Assembly (NCBI RefSeq): GCF_000276665.1
Contig: NW_004955425.1
Span: 26,086,326 to 26,150,325 of the forward strand
Origin: Chinchilla lanigera
Lineage: Eukaryota; Chordata; Mammalia; Rodentia; Chinchillidae
Length of the DNA: 64,000 nt
Reading direction: 5' to 3'
The position numbers were made by a program, and so were the translations under genes. The notes beneath the pieces were generated by a model. The model made no database searches and was not told where the DNA came from. It saw nothing but the letters and a program-made list of their open reading frames with translations. Every line of letters begins with the position of its first letter. Positions within the stretch are counted from its first letter, which is position 1. Positions 55,986 to 64,000 of this stretch are shown piece by piece.

Positions 55986-57744
55986 CCTGATTTTTTGCAC
56001 ACTGTCCGTGCTTGCTAGTATTTTCCTATCCTGGTCTATTTTAAAGTGTTAATCGTTGATCATTCCTCACAACCTCTCCACATCGAAGCTAGAATATAAT
56101 TATTAAGAGCTGCCTGATGAGACTATATTGGGGAGGGGTTCTGAGGGTTACAAACGGTTTAGGGTCACATCCTGGGTAGAAGCAAGAGATAGGTTAGTCT
56201 AGTGGTCAGCCCCTGGGCCCTGGGAAAGGTGGCCTTCTCAAAGCGGCTGGAACTGCGAAGACAAATTGTCCAGATGCGATTCTGGCTGCGATCAGTGAGA
56301 AGGGCCTCGAAGGCTCTTGGAAAGCCCTTTGAATTGCTGCCCGATCCACACAATGTTTCGTAATAAACAGAGTTCAATGACCAGTGTCTAGACAAACAAA
56401 TCATGGCGCTGGCAAAGCCCGCATCCTGATGACATGTTATGTCTCTGCAGTGTGGCGAGGGAGCAGCCAGCTTTGAAATTCTGACACGCTGCCTTTGTGA
56501 GCTTGCAACAAATAAGAGGCTGAGACTGGATTCAGATAAACAGAGCTGCTCAGGCTAAATTAGAAGGTATTCCCCGCTTTGCAGCTTGTGATTCTCCTGC
56601 TCTGTCTTCCTCCAGGTATTGGGAAGCTGCTGTGAACTTTAGTGAAATGTGAGAGGTTTGAATATTAATATTTCCGAAGCCCTCGGGGTAGACTCTACCA
56701 CCTGCTTCCCTCCTAGCAGCTGTCTTAAACAGTGTGTGCTAGAGAGACACCGTTTTTCTCTTTAAACAAAATATTTCAACAGAGCTGGATTTTAGTTGAG
56801 CCAGGATTCCTTCCAAAGCGTTTCCTGTTCACAGGCAGGAGTTATCTCTGTCACTTTGGGGTGAAGAGAAATCTCAGAACTTTCTCGAGCATTCTCTTTC
56901 CTTCCCTGTGTCACACACAGGTGCACTTTAGCATACTGTGTGTTATCAGCACATAGGACAAAGACTAAAATCCCATTTCTGTTGGGATGAAAAATGCAAA
57001 AAAAGGCTAAGGAAAGGATGAGCCCACGGAGCTCCCTGTGAAATAATCTATGGAGTGAAAGCACACTTTTAAAAAACATGTGCTTTTTGTAAATACAGTC
57101 CAGGATGATAAACTGTGTATATAACAAAGAATGTTCAGGCAATGTGGTTGGTAATATTCTCCTGTGAATGTATTTGGTCTGTTTTCACTCTGAAATGCTT
57201 CATTTTTCAGCATTGATCTAGGGATGTTCTTCAAATACATTTTTTCTTTGTAGGCATCGAATTGTTTACTTACTGTTAATGGTTCCTCACAGATATTTAC
57301 TGAATCTCTCCATAGACGATCCTTTAAATTAGTCCAGAAGGTTTAAAACTCTGACTCACTTTTGCTTGTATTCAGCCTTTTAAGGCACTCTGTTTGCTGG
57401 TATCTGTGCAATTAGCTGAGAGCGTTTTAATAACGGGATAATAATTGCTGTTTGCTTATCACTGAGAGGAATTTCCCCCCCATGCATTTATTTTTAGGAA
57501 GACTAGATTGTTGTGTAGCATACGGTGACGCTGATAAAGACTTTCATTACTGTGTGAGGGGTTTTGGTGAATGAGAAACAAAGCATTCTGTGGAAAAAGA
57601 ATCTTAAGTTCCCTAAATACTGAAAACGGAGAAACTGCTAGGGCAGAAGGTGTTTCCACAGATAGCCGTAAAGCTCTGAAAATGTTTGTGTTCAATACTG
57701 TGCAGAGATGAACAAATGATCAGGTGATAAAAACCAAAAGCTTG
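55986..57744. other. Single-copy DNA with a CpG-containing candidate conserved segment
   Basis: 56160-56460 has several CpG dinucleotides ('aaagcggctggaactgcg', 'gcgatcagtgagaagg', 'atggcgctggcaaag') and no repeat signature, so it could be a conserved non-coding element. Overlapping frames on both strands at 56732-57240 lack motifs. Confidence 0.4.
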
Positions 57745-57857
57745 GCGCTGGGGATTTAACTCAGCGGCACTGTGCCTGCCTGGCAAGCGCAAGGTCATGG
57801 GTTCGATTCCCAGTACCGGGGAAAAAAACCACCCCCGACCAAAAAAAAAACAACAAA
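57745..57857 (+). mobile_element. ID SINE, relatively young copy
   Basis: 'gcgctggggatttaactcagcgg', 'tgtgcctgcctggcaagcgcaagg' and 'gggttcgattcccagtaccggg', with A-rich tail. Flanks share only a weak AAAACC-like word. Confidence 0.9.
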
Positions 57858-58600
57858 AAAAACCAACCCAAAACCTTATTTTTTCTTATGTTTTAACTTT
57901 TCAGAGGAAAAGCTTATTATGGACATACATTGTTTCCTTTATTGATTTGTTTTTCTGGGAAAAAAGAAAGTGTGTTCACCTGCATTATCCTATTTTAATA
58001 GAATGTTACTTCTGTGTGTATATTTTTTTCCTCAGGGAACACCGTAAGACCAGTTTTATATGTTAGTTTATACTTTAATTGCAACATGAACAAATTGCAC
58101 CTGATCCCACTTCAACTTTTGACAGAAGTGAAAGCTTTGGCATTCTGAATTGCTTAATGCCTTTGATAGTTACATTTTGGGGATCAAGATCTGGAACTCT
58201 AGTAGATAAACTCAATGGATAGAGAAATGGAGGTGTGATACTAAAACTGCAGCCAATGGAGTGGAAACATACACAGATCCATCAGTTTAAATTCCAAGAT
58301 TCCAGGGGTTCGCTGTCATCCTTCACTCCAGAAAGTAAATGGGACTCACACGGCTGCAGAATGTCAGCATCAGGAGGCTTGAGCCCACCAGTCTGATCAC
58401 GTCTCTCATTCATTTATTCACTGATCCAACAAATGAAGACTGCTGTGTGCCTAGCTCTGTTCTTGAGAGCTGGATGTTGTGAAAAGTGACAATCAGGCTG
58501 GTATTTTGAAAAGCTCAACCTTTTTTAGAATTAGATTTTAAAAGTAGTTACATAGTTCAAGGAAATTTCTGGAATAGAACACTTTCCTTTCCTCTCTCCC
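57858..58600. other. Single-copy DNA with an ancient repeat scrap
   Basis: 58405-58480 ('tctcattcatttattcactgatcc', 'tgtgtgcctagctctgttcttgagagc') belongs to the ancient interspersed repeat. Otherwise nothing is recognised. Confidence 0.4.
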
Positions 58601-58601
58601 T

Positions 58602-58660
58602 TTTCTTCAGTACTGGAGGTTGAATCCTGGGCTGCACTTCTGAGCTGTATTCCCAGACCT
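58602..58660 (-). mobile_element. Truncated antisense ID-type SINE
   Basis: 'ttcagtactggaggttgaatcc' and 'gagctgtattcccagacc' are an antisense ID with a deleted centre. Confidence 0.65.
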
Positions 58661-58790
58661 TATTGTTTTTTTTTTTTTTTTTTTTTTTTTTGAGATATGG
58701 TCACACTAGATTTTCCAGGCTGGCCTTGAGATAGTGATCCTCCTGCCTCAGCCTCCTGAGTAGTTGGGATTACATTGCACCCAGTTTGGA
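58661..58790 (-). mobile_element. B1 SINE, antisense
   Basis: A T run (from about 58666), 'gagatatggtcacactag', 'caggctggccttgagatagtg' and 'cctcctgagtagttgggattac', ending 'tgcacccag'. The internal duplication is missing or eroded. Confidence 0.82.
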
Positions 58791-59007
58791 ATAGAGCATT
58801 TAAATACTGGGAAAATCAATAAAATTACATGTATTCCATAATGGGACTATAGATTAAGTTTCTGAAATTAAAAAAAAAGAATAGTAGGTGCTATATTTAA
58901 CTCCCTCTCTTTTTTTCTATTCTCCTCCTCCTCCTCCTTCTTCTTTTAGACTTATATATAGTATTGCTCTGGCAGAAGCTAGTGGATTTACTAGCTTAAT
59001 TAATAGT
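58791..59007. other. Short single-copy stretch with TCC-rich tract
   Basis: A C/T-rich tract lies near 58900-58945. Nothing else is recognised. Confidence 0.4.
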
Positions 59008-59136
59008 GTTTTGTTTTGTTTTGTTTGTGGCTTTGAACTCACTTATGTAGCCCAGGCTGGCCTTGAACCCACAGCGATCCTCTTGCCTCAGACTCCCGCA
59101 TGCTGGGATTGCAGTCCTGTGCCACCATGCTCGGCT
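59008..59136 (-). mobile_element. B1 SINE, antisense, 3' shortened
   Basis: 'gtttgtggctttgaactcac', 'tagcccaggctggccttgaac' and 'gctgggattgcagtcctgtgccaccatgctcggct'. The 'gagacagggtctc' 3' end is missing. TTAATTAATAGT/TAATTAGTAGTA may be its decayed target-site duplication. Confidence 0.85.
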
Positions 59137-59985
59137 AATTAGTAGTATGTAATAGGCACAAATCCACAAGCGGTTGAACTTAATCTCTGCTTGAGATCAC
59201 ATTCTCCTTCGTAGTTGAAAGTTTAATCTTCTCAGTTCAAAAGCTGCAGTCCAGTTAGTGATGACTCAGCATTCGCAGCCTCCCCTCCACCTTTGGCAGC
59301 ACCTGAGCGTGGTTTGAGAATCTTCTGGTCTGGGGTCAGCTCTCTGTGAAACGTCTCTGGGCCTGAGAGCCCCTGGGCCCTACTGCTGCATCTGCACGGC
59401 TGGTGGGGCTGCTCTCACGATACCCACTCCCGGGTGTGTACACAACATATATTGATTCTCTCAGCCCAGGAGGTGGGTAGGGCCAAGACGAAGGAGCGGC
59501 AGATCTGGTGTCAAGTGAGTTCCTCTTCGTGTGCCCTCATGTGGTGGCAGGGTTGAGGGGTTCTGTCCTGGTCCTCCTCCATCAGGGCACTGATTTCACT
59601 CAGGAGGGCTCCACTTTCAGGATGTAACTCCCACAGGCCCCTCCAGATCCCTTCTCTGCCAAGTGTAGGACTTCGGTATGTGAATTTAAGGTGCACATAT
59701 GCTCGCTGTGCCAGCCCCACTGCCCCACATCTTTGTTCCCATCCAGAGACTTTGGATCTAGACCCCTTCTCTGTCCTTCAGTGCCCGTGTAAGAGTGGGG
59801 CTCCCTGGCAGTGACTTTACTGCACTACATGTTTGCAGTGTATAATGACTGCATTTCTCATGGGGAGTTTGTCCCTGCCCATAACACACCCTACTTCTGT
59901 CTTCACTCCCTCCCCTCCCCTTCTCCCTCCGCCCTCTACCAAAGGCCCCTTTCCATCTGCAAAAGATCTGGTTCCCTATTTCCTA
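59137..59985. other. Single-copy DNA, C/T-rich
   Basis: The region to about 59930 is C/T-rich ('ccctcccctccccttctccctcc'). It may continue the L1 end that follows. A minus frame at 59511-59720 lacks motifs. Confidence 0.4.
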
Positions 59986-60606
59986 TTATCTGTCTTTTAT
60001 TTTGCTCTTTGCTTTATATTTTGGATTTCTTGTGTAAGAGAACTCACAAGAAATTTAAGCTTGTGTGTCTGATTTATTTCACTGAACATTATGGTCTCAA
60101 GGTGCATCCATTTTCCTACAAATGCCTTAAGTTTATCCTTTCTTATAGTATGGATAATATTCCATAGCATATAAATACCAAATTTTCTCTATCCATTCAT
60201 CTATTGGACATATAAGCCAGTTCCAAGGGTTAGCTACTATGAATCGTGCTGCTATCAACATGGGTGTGTGGGTATCACTGTAATATGATGTCTATAACTC
60301 TTTTGTGAGGATACCCTGAAGGTGAATACCTGGGTCAAATGGGATTTCTATTTTTAGTTTTTTGAGGAATTTCCATAGTGGTTGTTTTATTTTACATTCT
60401 CACCCACAATATAGAAAATTCTTCCCCCCAGCACAGTTTCACTAGCATTTTTATTATTTGATTTTTTATGATGGCCATTCTTTCTGGAGTAGTGGGGTCT
60501 CAGTGTTGTTTTGATTTGCACTTTTGTAATGGCCAGAGATGTTGAATATTTTAAAATGTATTTACTGGCATTCTGTTTTTCTTCTTCTGCAGAGTGTCCA
60601 TTCATA
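59986..60606 (-). mobile_element. L1 LINE fragment, ORF2 3' end, antisense
   Basis: 'ataatattccatagcatataaataccaaattttctctatccattcatctattgg', 'gaatcgtgctgctatcaac', 'tttttagttttttgaggaatttcc', 'atagtggttg', 'acattctcacccaca' and 'gttttgatttgcac' are the antisense of the L1 ORF2 C-terminal region in the usual order. The sequence is decayed. Open frames over its edges are meaningless. Confidence 0.88.
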
Positions 60607-62435
60607 TTCGGACTTCAGAAAACCTTTTATGTGTTCAAAGTCCTGGCTTTTACAAGTCAAGAGGTCTTGCTTTTTAAGTCCAATGTGCTAAAGATGGGCT
60701 TTAAAAGTTGTGTTTTGGAATCATGGCTGCTCTATTTGCTTTTCCTATATCCTGCCCCCTCCTCAGCTGTCAGCCAAAGTCCAGTTTTGAGAGAGGAAAA
60801 GTAGGGAACAGGAGGGATATTTGAAAGGGAAGGAAAGTGAACAGGGTGGTGAGAAGAGAATCCCACTAAGGACAAAAACCCACTAGTACATATTCCAAAA
60901 GTATGATCTCTGCAGTCTTTATATCTGGGCTACCTGATAGAACCTCAGATTTTCTTTATTTGGGGCACAACACACTCTCCAAAACCTCTATGTTTTTTCT
61001 TTTGCTTGTTTTTTTTTTTTTTCTTCCTGTGTCTTGTTTACAACCTTCTCAGCAAGGTCTTTATTGAGGTCAGTTCTGTATCTGACCGAAATTGATGACT
61101 TAATTTGCCTTGAAAACTATTTTTGGTTCTGCTTTCTATGCCTGCACGGCAGTTTTCAAATTTGCCAAGTGTGAAATCTCACCCCAAAGCCTTTTTCTTG
61201 AAAGTGATTCCCAAACATCGAGCAGTGGATGATGTAAGAAGCTCTTCACAAACCATTACACAAAATGCAGTGTGACAGGAGACGTGAGCCGAGAAGCAGG
61301 CAGGGGAGGACATGATGCCAGGACTTGGAAAAATGAAATTTTGTTGATTCGAACAAAATAGCCATTACTAGATTACCACTGGGGTCAAATAACCTATTCT
61401 CTCTAATGTGTTTCCAGGCACTGGCCGCTGCTCTTAGCCGTCTAATAACTCCACTATAAAGAAAAACCAAATGGCAGCCTGGTCTGGATTGAGCCTGTCA
61501 CACACGAGGTATTTTCGGCTTCTCACAGGCCCAGGGGGCAAGCAGAGCTGCCAGTGGCTGGCAGGGGTTAACAGGTATCCTGGGGGCATGTGGCCAGAAG
61601 GAAGGCCATGGGTGGGACAAGGCTTTGCTCTGTAAGATCGGTGTTAGAGATTGCTGGCTGCTAGAGAATTTGGTGTTGCTGTTACTATGGAGGAGAAAGC
61701 CTTGTTCATCTCATCACTGGGATAATGTTTTCTTGGAGTCTCAGAGGATAGGACAGGATCCTGCCCCATTTGGAAGCAGTGCGGGAGGCAGAATGACGAA
61801 GCACCGAACAGGGGCAGCCGAGGCGGGGTGTACTCACTGCCTCTTTAGTTGAGAAACACTGGTAGGCCCTGCCTGATTTCCATCTTACCTGCACTATCTC
61901 TATAGTATGTGCTTTAAAGATTAGGAGTTTAAAAATATTTTCCAAGTGTGTAAATTTGCATGGTAGTATTGAATATGAGCTTCCCAATGACAGGCTTTTC
62001 CTCAGGTATTTGTGCTCATCCCTGCTATTGCAAATCTCTGAATGTGACTTTTGATGTCATTCCTAGGGATCATCTGGAGTTGCAGTGTAGACTGCACAGC
62101 ACGGTAACAATCCACCTGTATGCCGTTACCATCCATTATCTTTAAAGCGTTTGTGCTTGGGCACTGTCTAGATGGATGCACTGCCTTTGATTTCGGGCAT
62201 CTTACAAGGGAAGATCGTTTTGTAACAGTCAGGCACTGAGGCTTGAACACTGATGTCCGGTCAGGATCAAGCTGTGGTGAAGCCATTTTCATTGCATGCA
62301 GTGAAAGGAAGGGACTTGGGGGTCACACGGAACAGGGTGAGGAATGTGTAGTAGTGGGAACTGGGTGTGGAAAAGGGCAGAGGTAAGTCTGGATAAGCAC
62401 AAAGGTGGTGACTCAATTTGGGGAGCTGATTCAAA
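60607..62435. other. Single-copy DNA, nothing recognised
   Basis: T-rich tract near 61000-61025. Overlapping frames on both strands at 61246-62292 have no motif. No exon or repeat family is recognised. Confidence 0.45.
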
Positions 62436-62520
62436 GAAAAGAGAGAGAGGGAGGAAGAAGGGGGGGTGAAAGAGAGAGAAGGGAGAGGGAGGGGGAGGAG
62501 AGAGAGGGAGAGAGAGCACA
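62436..62520. repeat. (GA/GGA)-rich purine tract
   Basis: About 85 bases of almost pure purine ('aaagagagagagggagg', 'gggggtgaaagag', 'gggagagggagg'). It explains the Ser/Leu/Pro-rich minus frames at 62267-62578. Confidence 0.93.
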
Positions 62521-64000
62521 CAAGCGAGCAGCAGTTAGGGACAAATCCAGATAGGAGTAGAATGATCAGACAAATCATGGGATTTGAAAGGTGAGAAGAG
62601 CCACAGACAACGTTTGGGCTCCATCAGTGCATGACATCTTGTGCATCTATTTCTTCACGGCTCAGGCTGACAGAGAAAGAAGACATTTCCTGCCCCCCAG
62701 AAGCAAGCAATTGGGTATGTGGAGTGTCAGAGGAGCTGTAGTACAGCGTGCTCAGTGTGGTCCCAAGAAAGGGAGGCATTTGATAAGGGACGGGCGGACA
62801 CTTGTGGAAAGCTTTGAGGAGGAGACGCCATTGTACAGGTGAGGAAGCAGACCCACAGAGGTGAATTGCCCAAGAATGCAGGGCAGAGGAAGAACGGAGC
62901 TGGAGAACAGCTGAAGCCATTGACCCCTGGGACCCCAGACCATTTTACCAGTATCAGGATGTCTGCCTATGAAGGGAGGAGTCACATGGGATCAGGTAGC
63001 CAGTGACAGAAAGGGAGCTGCTTTGCAGTTTCCTGGTGACAAACATTGAGGCTGGGCTTGCCTTGTTATGCATCCTGGGGACCTTTAAATTAAAGCTAAG
63101 AACGAAGTCCACACAGTAGCCCAACAGGGGAGTTGACAGATGGAATTCTGATGATATCATTTGATCTCTGAATCTGGCTATGTCTGAAGTCAGCTCTACC
63201 CATGGAATTTTGCTTCATTTAGTCTGAGTTCTGATATGCTCCCAGGAATCTGAACTGGTGCAATTAAGTGGTGGCTGCTTTGGCCGTGTCTCTTCCAAGC
63301 CTTTTGTGAGGACTTACTCTAAAGATATCGTGGGGAGCTGATGAGATCCCTGCCAAAACTGGAGACAAGGAGATGGGCAAAGATGGTCCACAAGATGCTG
63401 AAGAAGTCATGGAGGTGGGAGAATCTGACAGGTGGCTGGTGGGTAGAGGCAAGGCTGTGTTCCCCTTCCCTGAGGCTCTCAGTTGTGTAAGATGATGTTG
63501 CCCAGTGTTCTGGGGACTGCTGTAGAAGGACATCAGACAGCCAGTGTTTTCAGGATACTGAAAACGCTCTATAATTCTGCCTCAACTCTCTCTTTTCCAT
63601 CACATTTAATTTGGGTGAACCTCTGCTTGGAGTCATAAAGGGGTGAAAACCTTGGACAGCTCAAAGCAATTTTTTTGAAGGTGTTTTTTGAAGACTTTCT
63701 GGCTACCAGGGGTGATTTTAAAGCAATCTTCAGGCAAAAGGCACTTTAGGAGAACTTGGGAAGAGAATGTCACCAGAACAGTGGAAAATGCACACCCTGT
63801 GGTTTTAGGTTTGGTATTCAAATTATATAACAGCTAAAGATTCAGAGACGGAATTAGCTGGGAGTTAGGATGCCCATATATGCTATTCATGTAATTAGAT
63901 GATGAGAAGATAATGTTAAAGCTTCCAATTCAATTTCCTTCATTTAGGATGTTCTTATTTAATTAGCCGTGACCCTAGGGAGCAGCATGAGATAGTGTTG
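62521..64000. other. Single-copy DNA, nothing recognised
   Basis: A final scan found only motif-free short frames. A piece near 62827-62890 ('acaggtgaggaagcagacccacagaggtgaattgcccaag') is a MIR-like scrap. Confidence 0.45.

Noticed and set aside
59986..60606. A functional LINE-1 ORF2
   Set aside because: The fragment is antisense, about 0.6 kb long and full of stops in the expected frame.
1..64000. CRISPR arrays, bacterial operons or plasmid features
   Set aside because: The window is eukaryotic by its SINE, LTR and LINE content, and no spaced direct-repeat array or operon-like gene packing is present.

Overview
This window looks like nuclear DNA from a rodent, with no protein-coding gene that I can support. 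Three things point to a rodent. Several SINEs are B1-type (7SL-derived) and carry the characteristic internal duplication near the 3' half. A larger set are ID-type (tRNA-derived) SINEs. Both sit among old mammalian-wide repeats (MIR, L2-like, MaLR LTRs, L1 relics, mariner and hAT fossils). The ID family is numerous and apparently young here, which suggests a non-murid rodent, but I cannot name the species. A run of N at 39056-39589 shows that this is a draft assembly.

The longest open frames (about 220-260 codons) have no recognisable domains. They lie in pyrimidine-rich DNA, on an LTR, or in unidentified sequence, and are best read as chance. There is no CpG island, convincing exon pair, tRNA, rRNA or CRISPR. 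The window is probably intergenic or inside a large intron.

Layout. At 1-12000 there is single-copy DNA with B1, ID, MIR and L2-like insertions. At 12031-12575 lies an internally deleted mariner-like transposon with matching ends, flanking TA and a transposase fragment. At 13400-16650 there is a GC-richer block, then a long ancient repeat split by a GA microsatellite and a B1. At 18676-21560 lies the most structured element: a minus-strand MaLR-like retroelement arranged LTR, internal, LTR, then a second partial internal copy. At 25961-27237 two copies of one unidentified sequence face each other about 1 kb apart. At 27240-28470 there is AT-rich single-copy DNA, followed by an L1-like relic. 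The rest holds further LTRs (32985, 39888, 51700), MIRs, ID and B1 copies, a hAT fossil (54755-55575) and an antisense L1 3' piece (59986-60606), separated by single-copy DNA that may include conserved non-coding elements.

The clearest evidence in the window is a set of ID and B1 insertions with near-perfect target-site duplications. I found nothing that amounts to a new functional system. The best leads are the rearranged MaLR locus, the inverted repeat pair, the mariner relic and the young ID subfamily. All family names come from pattern recognition, not a database search.
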